From positions 18,270-82,269 of the forward strand of contig CANGQJ010000012.1 in the NCBI GenBank assembly GCA_947456625.1: a stretch of DNA of 64,000 bases, written 5' to 3'. Numbering within the stretch: position 1 is the first letter of the stretch; every line of letters starts with the position of its first letter. This DNA is from Bacteroidota bacterium. GTDB lineage: Bacteria; Bacteroidota; Bacteroidia; Chitinophagales; Chitinophagaceae. Made by a program: the position numbers and the translations under genes. Below are positions 41,040-50,097 of the stretch, piece after piece. The notes under the pieces are model-generated. The model was not told the origin of the DNA. It made no database searches and saw only the letters and a program-made list of their open reading frames with translations.

Positions 41040-42986
41040 TTAATTAGGTATTTCTAATTTATTATTACTCCTATTAATATCTGGCATTCGATAACTAGGA
41101 TCAATCTCGATAGATTTTAACGCACTTAAAGGCTTGGTAGTTTCAAATGTATAAGTAGGTTGCACCCATTGCCATTCAGGATGATCTATTCTTGTACCAA
41201 CTCCTTCCACTTTTTTCCCTGCCAACATTAAATCTAGCGGCATATAATGAAGTTCACTGCTGCCGTCCTTATAAGTAACTAGCACTTCAATAGGCATAGG
41301 CATTTTACCCTCTCTTTGAATACTAATAATAGCCCCTTTATCTCCTACCTGAATATCATTTAAACCATAATCAACGGTTTTAGTACTATTCATAAAATAT
41401 TCTTTAAACCATTGCAATTGAATGCCACTTGTTTTTTCTGCAACTCTAATAAAGTCGTTGGGATTAGGATGTTTAAACTTCCATGCATTGTAATAGTTTA
41501 ACATCACTTTATCACGTAGGGAGTCGCCAATGATATATCCAAGTACTCCTAAAAAAGTAGCGCCCTTACTATAAGCTGCTCTGCTGTATGCGAAATTGGT
41601 ATTGTAATGATCGGAGTGGGTACTCATTGGCTCTTCTAAACCACTTTTTGCCAAAGAAAAGTAACTACCATAATTTCCAAATTGAATAGATGGCAATAAC
41701 TTTTTATTAATTTCATTACTCGCATTAATTTGTTTTTTTGCTGCTTCCGAAATATAAGGTGACAGTGTAGCTAAATTGTTTTCATACCAATAAGAAATAT
41801 CATCTTCGGCAAAGCTTGCAAATCCTTCATCCATCCATGGATATAAACTTTCATTAGACCCTAAAATATGTTGGTACCAACAATGCATCCACTCATGAAA
41901 AACGGTTCCCAATCCAGGCCCTTTAATTAAAGTAGCCATGGCATATTCCATACCACCATCACCCCCTTGTATAAAGGAATATTGCGGATAAGGATAAGCG
42001 CCAAATTTTTTCTCTATATAAGGAAGCACTTTTTCTGCAGCCCATAAAACATTGGCCCAAGCACTATCGGCAGTGGCATCTTTTTGTTTGTAATAAACGT
42101 GCAAGGTTAAACCCTTGCGCACTTCTTTAGATAAGTGTTTGTAATTATTATCTGCAGCCCATACAAAATCATGAATATTGGCCCCCTTAAAATTCCAAGT
42201 TTTAATACCAGCAGCATCGGCCAACGCATTTGGGTTTTGCAAAACGCCTGTGCCACCCACCGTATAATTTTTATCCAAATTAATAGTCACATTATAATTT
42301 CCCCAAACACCATAAAATTCACGAGCAATATACGGGTTTGTATTCCATCCTTGGTAATCGTATTCCACCAACTTAGGATACCATTGACTCATTGAAAACC
42401 TTACCCCTTCAGCGTTGTCTCTGCCTGTACGTCTAATTTGCACTGGTACTTGCGCTTCAAAATTCAAATTCATTTTAATGGTACTATGCGGTGCAATAGG
42501 CTTATTTAATTGCACTTCTAAAATGGTTTCATGGTCAATTAATTTTTGTGCCACTCCATTTATGAATAGTTGCGTTACTCTTTGAAATCCAATTTGATCT
42601 GGTTTTAAATATTGAATACGATCTTTAACACGTGCATCCCAATCTTGTACTTTATCTTCTCCCACTAAACCCAAATTGGACGCTGAACTAATTGCTGCAC
42701 CTCTTCGAATTGTTAAAATATTCTTCCCTAATTCACGACTACGAATATCCATGGCTGAATTGGGCTGAAAGGCATTCCAATACATATGAAAATACACTTT
42801 ATTTAAAGTATCATTAGAATGATTGGTGTATGCAATTTCCTCGGTGCCCTTTAATAAATTAGTAGTAACATTTAAGTTTACCTTAATGGTATAATCTATT
42901 TGTTGTTGCCAACGATCGGGTTGTGCATTGAGAATAAAAATATTAAATAACAAAACCGATGACAAAGTCAATGATTTAAATATCAT
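41040..42986 (-). CDS. M1 family metallopeptidase
   Basis: A 648-residue zinc aminopeptidase-like protein with an N-terminal signal peptide (to about residue 21). The exopeptidase motif appears as GGMEY at residues 344-348. The zinc site is HEWMH (His364, Glu365, His368) with Glu387 in MDEGFA as third ligand. The N-terminal beta-domain and C-terminal helical part are normal. Secreted or periplasmic M1 peptidases are common in this phylum and serve peptide scavenging. It is transcribed alone. Confidence 0.92.
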   Translation of the reverse strand: MIFKSLTLSSVLLFNIFILNAQPDRWQQQIDYTIKVNLNVTTNLLKGTEEIAYTNHSNDTLNKVYFHMYWNAFQPNSAMDIRSRELGKNILTIRRGAAISSASNLGLVGEDKVQDWDARVKDRIQYLKPDQIGFQRVTQLFINGVAQKLIDHETILEVQLNKPIAPHSTIKMNLNFEAQVPVQIRRTGRDNAEGVRFSMSQWYPKLVEYDYQGWNTNPYIAREFYGVWGNYNVTINLDKNYTVGGTGVLQNPNALADAAGIKTWNFKGANIHDFVWAADNNYKHLSKEVRKGLTLHVYYKQKDATADSAWANVLWAAEKVLPYIEKKFGAYPYPQYSFIQGGDGGMEYAMATLIKGPGLGTVFHEWMHCWYQHILGSNESLYPWMDEGFASFAEDDISYWYENNLATLSPYISEAAKKQINASNEINKKLLPSIQFGNYGSYFSLAKSGLEEPMSTHSDHYNTNFAYSRAAYSKGATFLGVLGYIIGDSLRDKVMLNYYNAWKFKHPNPNDFIRVAEKTSGIQLQWFKEYFMNSTKTVDYGLNDIQVGDKGAIISIQREGKMPMPIEVLVTYKDGSSELHYMPLDLMLAGKKVEGVGTRIDHPEWQWVQPTYTFETTKPLSALKSIEIDPSYRMPDINRSNNKLEIPN

Positions 42987-43076
42987 ATTACACTTTTAAT
43001 GAAATTAATTAAAATAAGAAAGAATAAAATTAAGAAAAAATAAACGTATTATATTTTACTAATCTGCAATATTGCT

Positions 43077-43742
43077 CTACTCCTTACCTGCCACCACAAT
43101 CACAATCTCCCCTTTTACTTGCTTTGCGCTAAAATGAGCAATTAAATTTTCCAAAGTATCTGTAATATTTTCTTCGAACATTTTAGTAAGCTCCCTACTC
43201 ACAGCCGCTTTACGGTCCGCTCCAAAGTAAGCTTTAAATAATTCCAAGGTTTTTACTAAACGCATGGGACTTTCATAAAAAATCATGGTGCGGTCCTCGG
43301 TTGCTAATTTTTCCATTAATGTTTTACGCCCTTTTTTTAAAGGTATAAAACCTTCAAAAGTAAAGCTACTTGCAGGAAGCCCACTATTGGTAAGTGCAGG
43401 CACTAGTGCAGTTGCTCCTGGTAAACTAGTTACAGCAACGCCGGCAGCTTTGCAAGCACGCACTAATAAAAAAGCAGGGTCGGAAATACCAGGACTTCCC
43501 GCGTCCGTGATGAGTGCAATTTTTTTACCAACTTGCAATTGTTGAACCAAGTGCTCTACTACCTTATGCTCATTGTGTTGATGATAAGGTGTAAGTGGTT
43601 TATGAATATTGTAGTGTTGTAATAATTTAGAAGAAGTGCGCGTGTCCTCGCATAAAATAAAATCCACTTGCTGAAGTACTTCCACTGCTCTAAAGGTGAA
43701 ATCTTTTAAATTCCCAATTGGAGTGGGTACTAAATACAACAT
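43077..43742 (-). CDS. rsmI: 16S rRNA (cytidine(1402)-2'-O)-methyltransferase
   Basis: A 221-residue tetrapyrrole-methylase-fold enzyme. Typical segments are LYLVPTPIGNLKDFTFRAVEVL, ILCEDTRTSSKLL, LITDAGSPGISDPAFLLVRAC and TFEGFIPLKKGRK. It adds the 2'-O-methyl group to C1402 of 16S rRNA. It is the last gene of a recG-pepP-pssA-purS-rsmI run, 20 bp after purS. The protein is about 60 residues shorter than E. coli RsmI at the C-terminus, common in this phylum. Confidence 0.94.
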   Translation of the reverse strand: MLYLVPTPIGNLKDFTFRAVEVLQQVDFILCEDTRTSSKLLQHYNIHKPLTPYHQHNEHKVVEHLVQQLQVGKKIALITDAGSPGISDPAFLLVRACKAAGVAVTSLPGATALVPALTNSGLPASSFTFEGFIPLKKGRKTLMEKLATEDRTMIFYESPMRLVKTLELFKAYFGADRKAAVSRELTKMFEENITDTLENLIAHFSAKQVKGEIVIVVAGKE

Positions 43743-43762
43743 AAGTTAATGGTTAAATTGAA

Positions 43763-44014
43763 CTAGGCCTTAACAAACTCAATCTCAAAATATTCCATAA
43801 CAGCATTAGCAAGTAATTTTTTACTTGCATCCTCTGCTATAGTTTTTGCTGTTGCTTCGTCAGCTGCTTCAATTTGGAGTGTAATGTGTTTTCCAACTCT
43901 TACATCCTGAACTCCGTTCATACCTAAATTATGTAAACCACCTAAAACGGCTTTTCCTTGTGGATCTAATAAATCTTTTAAAGGCATTACCTTAATTTGA
44001 ACTTGAAATAGCAT
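43763..44014 (-). CDS. purS: Phosphoribosylformylglycinamidine synthase subunit PurS
   Basis: An 83-residue subunit that bridges PurL and PurQ in the small-type FGAM synthase of purine synthesis. The features are the N-terminal beta strand (FQVQIKVMPLKDLLDPQGKAV), the GLHNLGMNGVQDVRVGKHI helix-turn and the acidic C-terminal YFEIEFVKA. Small PurL and PurQ genes are not in the window. It lies 9 bp after pssA, an unrelated pathway, so the operon looks like a growth-linked mixture. Confidence 0.9.
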   Translation of the reverse strand: MLFQVQIKVMPLKDLLDPQGKAVLGGLHNLGMNGVQDVRVGKHITLQIEAADEATAKTIAEDASKKLLANAVMEYFEIEFVKA

Positions 44015-44023
44015 AAAAATAAC

Positions 44024-44794
44024 TTATTGAGTGATTGTTTTCTTGTAAAGCAAAGATACTAAGCAATAGCCAATAAAGCCAAATGGAATAGCCAACCATT
44101 TAAAAAATATTGCAGTTATTAACACCTCTAATACCACTAAGATTAATGGCAATATTAGACTTTTCTTATGCCCCAGGCCTTTTAGCGCTAGCATTGGAGT
44201 TTTCATAACCATTAATGCGGATACAATTAAAATATAAGCATACCAAAATAAAGGGCTTAACATAAACTTATTCATGAATGACGCTTGCGCCTGCCAATAA
44301 ATTAATGGAAAAGCAGCAGTTAAGATACCTATCATTGGAATAGGAACTCCCTTAAAATAAGTAGTTTGCTGGGTGTCAATATTAAACCTCGCTAACCTAT
44401 AAGCCCCCGCCATTGGAATGATAAAGGCTGCAAAACTCCAAACTGAATTAGTAGCTAAAGCATTTACGTCTGAAGCCATTGAAAGTCTTAAAAATTGTAA
44501 TACAATAAAAGCAGGTGCTACGCCAAAACTTACTACATCGGCAAGAGAATCCAGCTGCTTACCCATATCGGATGAAACTTTTAAAAGCCTCGCTACAAAG
44601 CCATCAAAAAAATCCATTAAACCAGCAAGTGCAATATATAAACTTGCATAATAAATTGCGGGTGGAATTTCAATAGTAATTGCACCAGACTCCTCAACAC
44701 TTGCCATTGTTCCTGCCTGAAATGCAGACATGATAGCCATACATCCAAAAAATAAATTAAGCAATGTTATAAAATTAGGGATCTGTTTTTTCAT
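44024..44794 (-). CDS. pssA: CDP-diacylglycerol--serine O-phosphatidyltransferase
   Basis: A 256-residue inner-membrane enzyme that makes phosphatidylserine, the precursor of phosphatidylethanolamine. The CDP-alcohol phosphotransferase motif is complete: DGFVARLLKVSSDMGKQLD followed by SLAD. About seven hydrophobic segments are visible. It is 24 bp downstream of pepP. Confidence 0.94.
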   Translation of the reverse strand: MKKQIPNFITLLNLFFGCMAIMSAFQAGTMASVEESGAITIEIPPAIYYASLYIALAGLMDFFDGFVARLLKVSSDMGKQLDSLADVVSFGVAPAFIVLQFLRLSMASDVNALATNSVWSFAAFIIPMAGAYRLARFNIDTQQTTYFKGVPIPMIGILTAAFPLIYWQAQASFMNKFMLSPLFWYAYILIVSALMVMKTPMLALKGLGHKKSLILPLILVVLEVLITAIFFKWLAIPFGFIGYCLVSLLYKKTITQ

Positions 44795-44818
44795 GAATTT
44801 TCAATTAATTATGCCGAA

Positions 44819-46111
44819 TTATTTACGACGCATTAAAGCTTCTATTTCTTCGGCTTTAATTGGAATATTTTTAAATAAATCTTGGTTGCCTGTTTTTGTT
44901 ATCCAAACATTGTTTTCAATTCTTACACCCATTGCCTCCTCTTTAATATAAATACCCGGCTCCACGGTAAAAACCATACCCGCTTCAATTGGCGCAGTCC
45001 TGGTTCCTAAATCGTGTACATCAATTCCTAAATGATGTGATATACCATGGTATAAGTATTTACGATAGGCTGGATTATTTTTATCCTCGTTTTTAATATC
45101 TGATTTATTTAATAAACCAATTTTCAAAAACTGTTTTGTTGCTTCCTCGCCTACTTTATCGGTATAATTTAAAATACTAATGCCTGGTTTTAAAATAGAT
45201 TTTGCGTAATCATGCAAATGCAAACAAGCATTATACACTTCCTTTTGACGCTTTGTAAATTTTCCACTAACCGGAACTGTTCTTGTAAGGTCCGCATTAT
45301 AGCCACCATAAGCTGCGCCAAAATCCATTAAAATTAAATCACCGTCCTTGCATTTATTATGATTACTAGTATAATGTAAAGTTCGTGCATTGTCTCCACT
45401 TGCGAGTATGCTATGATAAGCAACACCAGTAGCCCTTTGAGATAAAAACGAATGATAAATTTCGGCCTCAATTTCATATTCAAAAACACCTGGCTTAATA
45501 AACTTTAGTAGTCTTCTAAAAGCTACCTCAGTAATATCAATTGCTTTTTGAATAACAACAATTTCCTCTTTTGTTTTTACTGCACGTAACTCTTTTAAAA
45601 TTTTTGCAGCTCTTAAAAAAGTATGTAAAGGATAACGCGATTTCATTTCATCTATGAAACGATACTCGGCCGTGCGTACTAAATTATTTTTACGATCATT
45701 CTCGTTTGAATCTAAGTAAATAGTATCTGCTAAATGTACCCATGCTTGTAACATGCCATCTAATACATCCTCCCATACAATGGTTGTCATACCTGAAATA
45801 GCAGTTGCCTCATTGGCTCTTAACCTTTTGCCATCCCATATTTCTTTTAATTCCTGAGGACGTACTAAAACCAATACTTCCCTGTATTTAGGATCGGGAT
45901 TGTCTGGAAACAAAATAACCATAGTTCCCTCTTGCTCAATTCCAGATACCCAAAATAAATCACTGTTTTGCTTAAATTCATGCAAGGCATCCCCATTACT
46001 TGGAAACTCATCGTTGCTTATAAAAATAGCAATACTATTTTTTTGCATTTTTGAAACAAAACGTTTGCGGTTTTGAATAAATATTTTAGCGTCTAATGGT
46101 AAATATTTCAT
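44819..46111 (-). CDS. pepP: Xaa-Pro aminopeptidase (M24B)
   Basis: A 430-residue metallo-aminopeptidase that removes N-terminal residues before proline. The N-terminal creatinase-like domain is followed by the pita-bread catalytic domain. Its metal ligands are visible in LMDFGAAYGGYNADLTRT (two Asp), GISHHLGIDVHDLG (His), FTVEPGIYI (Glu) and VRIENNVWIT (Glu). It lies 66 bp downstream of recG and starts the closely spaced part of the run. Confidence 0.94.
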   Translation of the reverse strand: MKYLPLDAKIFIQNRKRFVSKMQKNSIAIFISNDEFPSNGDALHEFKQNSDLFWVSGIEQEGTMVILFPDNPDPKYREVLVLVRPQELKEIWDGKRLRANEATAISGMTTIVWEDVLDGMLQAWVHLADTIYLDSNENDRKNNLVRTAEYRFIDEMKSRYPLHTFLRAAKILKELRAVKTKEEIVVIQKAIDITEVAFRRLLKFIKPGVFEYEIEAEIYHSFLSQRATGVAYHSILASGDNARTLHYTSNHNKCKDGDLILMDFGAAYGGYNADLTRTVPVSGKFTKRQKEVYNACLHLHDYAKSILKPGISILNYTDKVGEEATKQFLKIGLLNKSDIKNEDKNNPAYRKYLYHGISHHLGIDVHDLGTRTAPIEAGMVFTVEPGIYIKEEAMGVRIENNVWITKTGNQDLFKNIPIKAEEIEALMRRK

Positions 46112-46177
46112 GACTTAATACGTTAATTATTTAGGTGGCTTTAACGCTATTGCAAGATAGTTAAAATTATATGTGTT

Positions 46178-48280
46178 TTAAGCAATCTTACCCCAGCCAA
46201 TTTTAGTTTTTTGAGCTTGCAAAAATGCTTTAATTACCAAATTTTCTGGTTTGCTTAAGTTGGGGTCTTGCTCACAAATGGAATAGGCTTCATTTTTAGC
46301 TTCCTCCAATGCAGCACGATCATTAATGATATTGGCCAATCTAAAATTAAGTGCTCCACTTTGTCTGGTACCATCAATATCACCAGGACCTCTTAGTTCT
46401 AAATCCTTTTCTGCAATCACAAATCCATCATTGGTTTCACACATAATTTTTAATCTATTCTTTGCTTCCCTACTTGCTTTTACACTACTTAATAAAATAC
46501 AATAACTCTGTTCGGAACCTCTACCAACTCTACCCCTTAACTGATGCAATTGTGATAAACCAAATTTTTCTGCACTTTCAATAACCATTACACTTGCGTT
46601 AGGCACATTAACGCCAACTTCAATAACCGTGGTGCCAACTAATATTTGAGTATCTCCTGAAACAAACCTTTTCATATTTGTTTCTTTCTCAATATTTTTT
46701 TGTTTCCCATGCACCATACTAATTTTATATTTTGGCTCTGGGAAAAAACTTTTTACTTGTTCATATCCTTGCATTAAATCCTCATAACTCATTTTTTCAC
46801 TCTCCTCAATTAAAGGATACACATAATATGCTTGACGACCTTTTGTAATTTCTGTTTTTACAAAGTCCATTACACTCGCACGCGAAGTTTCATATCGGTG
46901 TACTGTTTTAATGGGTTGTCTTCCCGGAGGAAGTTCATCCATCACACTATAGTCTAAATCACCAAAGGCGGTCATGGCAAGGGTTCTGGGAATAGGCGTT
47001 GCCGTCATAACTAAAACGTGCGGAGGTACTTTTGACTTTTTCCAAAGTTGTGCACGTTGCGCCACACCAAATCTATGTTGTTCATCAATTACAGCTAATC
47101 CTAAATTTTTAAATTGTACTACTTCTTCAATAATGGCATGCGTACCTACTACAAAATGTATGCTATCATCCATTAGGCCTTGTAAAATTCTTCTACGCTC
47201 GGCAGTTTTAGTACTGCCTGTTAATAGTGCCACTTCCAACGGCATATCCTTTAACAATTCACTTAAGCTTGCATAGTGCTGTTGTGCTAAAATTTCCGTA
47301 GGTGCCATCATACAACTTTGAAAACCATTGTCGGCAGCTATTAACATAGCAAGTAATGCAATCATAGTTTTTCCACTTCCTACATCGCCTTGCAATAATC
47401 TATTCATTTGAAAACCGCGTGCAGTGTCCTGTCTAATTTCCTTAATTACACGTTTTTGGGCACCAGTTAATTCAAACGGCAAGTGTTTATTGTAAAACGT
47501 ATTAAAATAATCTCCAACAATTACAAATTTATGGCCTTGACTATTTTTATGTCTATCAATTTTAATTAAATTAAGCCTTACTTGTGCAATAAATAATTCT
47601 TCAAAAACCAGTCTGGACAATGCTTTCTTATACTCCTGCTGTGAATTTGGAAAATGTATTTGCCTATAGGCTTCCCAACGGCCCATTCTGTCCTTTAATA
47701 AATGTGCTGGTAAATTTTCGGGTAAATCCTTTTCACTTATTTGTTGAAATAAGGTTTGAGTTAGCTTTCCTAATTGCTTCCCATTTAATGCACGTGATTT
47801 TAATTTTTCGGTAGAAGGATATACTGGCTCTAGCAAAGATTTTTGACCAGCTGTTGCTGCAACATAAGGTTCAATTTCGGGATGAACAATTTGAGCGCGT
47901 CCATTAAAAAAACTAACCCTTCCAAACACCAAATAAGCCTGACCTGCTACAATACTTTTTTGCACCCAATTAATGCCCTGAAACCAAGTAAGTTCTATTT
48001 GGCCAGTACTGTCTTTTAACTGCGAGACCATCCTTTTGGAACGCTTTTCCCCAAAGATGTCTATGCCCTGCAACACACCCCTAACCTGAACAAAGTCCAT
48101 TTGAGGGTCCACCTGACCAATTGGAGTCACTTGGGTTTTGTCAATATGCCTATGTGGAAAATGATGCAAAAGGTCACCAAAAGTGTATAAATTAAGCTCT
48201 TTTTTAAGCATATCTGCCCTTAATGGGCCTACTCCCTTAAGGTATTCAATGGGACTTTGTAAAAGAGATGCTTGGCTCAA
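46178..48280 (-). CDS. recG: ATP-dependent DNA helicase RecG
   Basis: Branch-migrating helicase that remodels stalled forks and Holliday junctions. The N-terminal wedge/OB region begins LQSPIEYLKGVGPLRADML. The helicase core has GDVGSGKTMIALLA (Walker A), VIDEQHRFG (Walker B) and the MTATPIPRTLAM and QLRGRVGRG motifs. No ATG is available at the family-typical N-terminus. TTG at 48280 (701 residues) fits better than the longer TTG frame to 48325. It is divergent from trpS, and the two upstream regions overlap. Confidence 0.94.
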   Translation of the reverse strand: MSQASLLQSPIEYLKGVGPLRADMLKKELNLYTFGDLLHHFPHRHIDKTQVTPIGQVDPQMDFVQVRGVLQGIDIFGEKRSKRMVSQLKDSTGQIELTWFQGINWVQKSIVAGQAYLVFGRVSFFNGRAQIVHPEIEPYVAATAGQKSLLEPVYPSTEKLKSRALNGKQLGKLTQTLFQQISEKDLPENLPAHLLKDRMGRWEAYRQIHFPNSQQEYKKALSRLVFEELFIAQVRLNLIKIDRHKNSQGHKFVIVGDYFNTFYNKHLPFELTGAQKRVIKEIRQDTARGFQMNRLLQGDVGSGKTMIALLAMLIAADNGFQSCMMAPTEILAQQHYASLSELLKDMPLEVALLTGSTKTAERRRILQGLMDDSIHFVVGTHAIIEEVVQFKNLGLAVIDEQHRFGVAQRAQLWKKSKVPPHVLVMTATPIPRTLAMTAFGDLDYSVMDELPPGRQPIKTVHRYETSRASVMDFVKTEITKGRQAYYVYPLIEESEKMSYEDLMQGYEQVKSFFPEPKYKISMVHGKQKNIEKETNMKRFVSGDTQILVGTTVIEVGVNVPNASVMVIESAEKFGLSQLHQLRGRVGRGSEQSYCILLSSVKASREAKNRLKIMCETNDGFVIAEKDLELRGPGDIDGTRQSGALNFRLANIINDRAALEEAKNEAYSICEQDPNLSKPENLVIKAFLQAQKTKIGWGKIA

Positions 48281-48345
48281 ACTATTTTTTTTGGATTTGG
48301 TACAAATATCCCAAAAAGATGGCAAAAAATGGAGATGTGATTCAT

Positions 48346-48353
48346 TATCTTCG
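48346..48353 (+). promoter_or_regulatory. -7-like element TATCTTCG of trpS
   Basis: One-base variant of TAnnTTTG, ending 7 nt before the trpS ATG at 48361. It supports that start and suggests a very short leader. Confidence 0.5.
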
Positions 48354-48360
48354 CACAGCT

Positions 48361-49374
48361 ATGGAAAAGGAAATTGTACTCAGCGGAATTCGCCCTACCG
48401 GCTTCTTACATTTAGGTAATTATTTTGGTGCCATGCGCAATTATGTGCGTATGCAAGATGAGTATAATTGCTATTTTTTTGTTGCCAATTGGCATAGTCT
48501 AACTACGCATCCAGATACTAAAACTTTACAGGAAAGTGTTTTACGTGTGGTAGCTGAAAATATTGCTTGCGGTTTGGATCCCGAGAAAGTGGCTTTATAT
48601 GTTCAAAGTGATGTTCCTGAAATTGCAGAGTTGTATTTGTATTTAAATATGTTAGCGTATAAAGGGGAGTTAGAAAAAACAACCACTTTTAAAGACAAAG
48701 TACGCATGCAACCCGAAAATGTAAATGCAGGATTATTAACTTACCCTGTTTTACAAGCAGCAGACATTTTAATTCACCGTGCAGTTAAAGTGCCTGTTGG
48801 AAAAGACCAGGAACAAAACTTGGAAATGGCCCGCAATTTTGCAGAACGTTTTAACCACCGTTATGGTGAAACTTTTCCTTTGCCTTATGCATTTAACTAC
48901 AATAGCGAACTAGTAAAAATAATGGGGTTAGATGGAAATGGGAAAATGAGTAAGAGTGAAAACCAAATGACCACTTTATTTTTAGCAGACGAGGATGAAT
49001 TAATTCGTAAAAAAGTAATGAAAGCAAAAACCGACCAAGGTCCTTTAACACCAAATTCAATTAAGCCTGACTATATACAAAATTTATTTACTTTAATGAG
49101 TTTAGTGAGTACTGCAGACACGGTGAAGAAATTCGAAGACGATTTTAAAAATAGCTCCGAGGGTAATTGCATTATTCGTTATGGCGATATGAAAAAACAA
49201 TTGGCAGAGGATATGGTAAACTTTATAAATCCAATTCGTTCTAAAGCAGCAGATTTACAAAACAATAAAGCACTGCTCTTAAAAATAATTAATAATGGTG
49301 CCGATAAAGCAAGAGCAAGTGCTTCTGCTACTTTAACCAAAGTAAGATCTGCCGTTGGCATGAACTACCTATAA
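48361..49374 (+). CDS. trpS: Tryptophanyl-tRNA synthetase
   Basis: A 337-residue class I synthetase. The HIGH-type signature is FLHLGNY at residues 15-21 and the KMSKS signature is GKMSKSEN. The segment VPVGKDQEQNLEMAR is also diagnostic. The frame can be extended 93 nt upstream into the recG promoter region, but MEKEIVLSGIRPTG is the family start and follows a -7 element. Transcribed toward the deoxynucleoside kinase gene, 30 bp away. Confidence 0.95.
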   Translation: MEKEIVLSGIRPTGFLHLGNYFGAMRNYVRMQDEYNCYFFVANWHSLTTHPDTKTLQESVLRVVAENIACGLDPEKVALYVQSDVPEIAELYLYLNMLAYKGELEKTTTFKDKVRMQPENVNAGLLTYPVLQAADILIHRAVKVPVGKDQEQNLEMARNFAERFNHRYGETFPLPYAFNYNSELVKIMGLDGNGKMSKSENQMTTLFLADEDELIRKKVMKAKTDQGPLTPNSIKPDYIQNLFTLMSLVSTADTVKKFEDDFKNSSEGNCIIRYGDMKKQLAEDMVNFINPIRSKAADLQNNKALLLKIINNGADKARASASATLTKVRSAVGMNYL

Positions 49375-49404
49375 AACAACTTATTCAATTATACCTATAA
49401 GATT

Positions 49405-50043
49405 ATGGCAAAAGCGACTAAAAAACCTAAACACGTAGCAATCGCTGGAAATATTGGCGCAGGGAAAACTACTTTAACCGAAATGTTAAGCAAGCATTAC
49501 CGCTGGATACCACAGTTCGAGGACGTAGACCACAACCCCTATTTGACGGACTTTTACGATGACATGCCACGTTGGAGCTTTAACTTGCAAATTTATTTTT
49601 TGCATGGTCGCTTAAATCAAATTTTAGATATTCAAAGAGGTACTGAAACCATTATTCAAGATAGAACAATTTACGAGGATGCAAATATTTTTGCACCTAA
49701 TTTACATGAAATGGGATTGATGAGTAAGCGTGACTTTGATAATTACTTTGGATTTTTTAGTACCATTAAAAGCATGGTTCAACCTCCTGACTTATTAATC
49801 TATTTAAAAGCCTCTGTGCCAACATTGGTTTCTCAAATTCAAAAAAGAGGAAGAGAGTATGAGGAAAATATTCGTTTAGATTATTTAAAAAAATTAAATG
49901 AGTATTATAACAAGTGGATTGAAGGTTATAAAGAAGGTCCATTGCTTGTTATTGATTGTGATAAAAATAAATTTGGAGAAAATGACGAAGACTTTGGTGA
50001 AATTATAAGCAAAGTAGACGGCATGTTATACGGTTTATTTTAG
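49405..50043 (+). CDS. Deoxynucleoside kinase
   Basis: A 212-residue salvage kinase of the dCK/dGK family, phosphorylating deoxynucleosides such as deoxyadenosine or deoxyguanosine. The P-loop is GNIGAGKTT at about residues 15-23. The substrate region is seen in FEDVDHNPYLTDFYDDM and QDRTIYEDANIF, and the LID in QKRGREYEEN. Base specificity cannot be read directly. It probably shares a transcript with trpS. Confidence 0.9.
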   Translation: MAKATKKPKHVAIAGNIGAGKTTLTEMLSKHYRWIPQFEDVDHNPYLTDFYDDMPRWSFNLQIYFLHGRLNQILDIQRGTETIIQDRTIYEDANIFAPNLHEMGLMSKRDFDNYFGFFSTIKSMVQPPDLLIYLKASVPTLVSQIQKRGREYEENIRLDYLKKLNEYYNKWIEGYKEGPLLVIDCDKNKFGENDEDFGEIISKVDGMLYGLF

Positions 50044-50097
50044 TAGTAGCTGGAATTACTAATTTATGGGTTGATTGATTTAATTAAAATTTACGGT

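Noticed and set aside
48281..48325. Extended RecG N-terminus from TTG 48325
   Set aside because: The added residues (MPSFWDICTKSKKNS) are not family-like, and the region overlaps the trpS upstream sequence.
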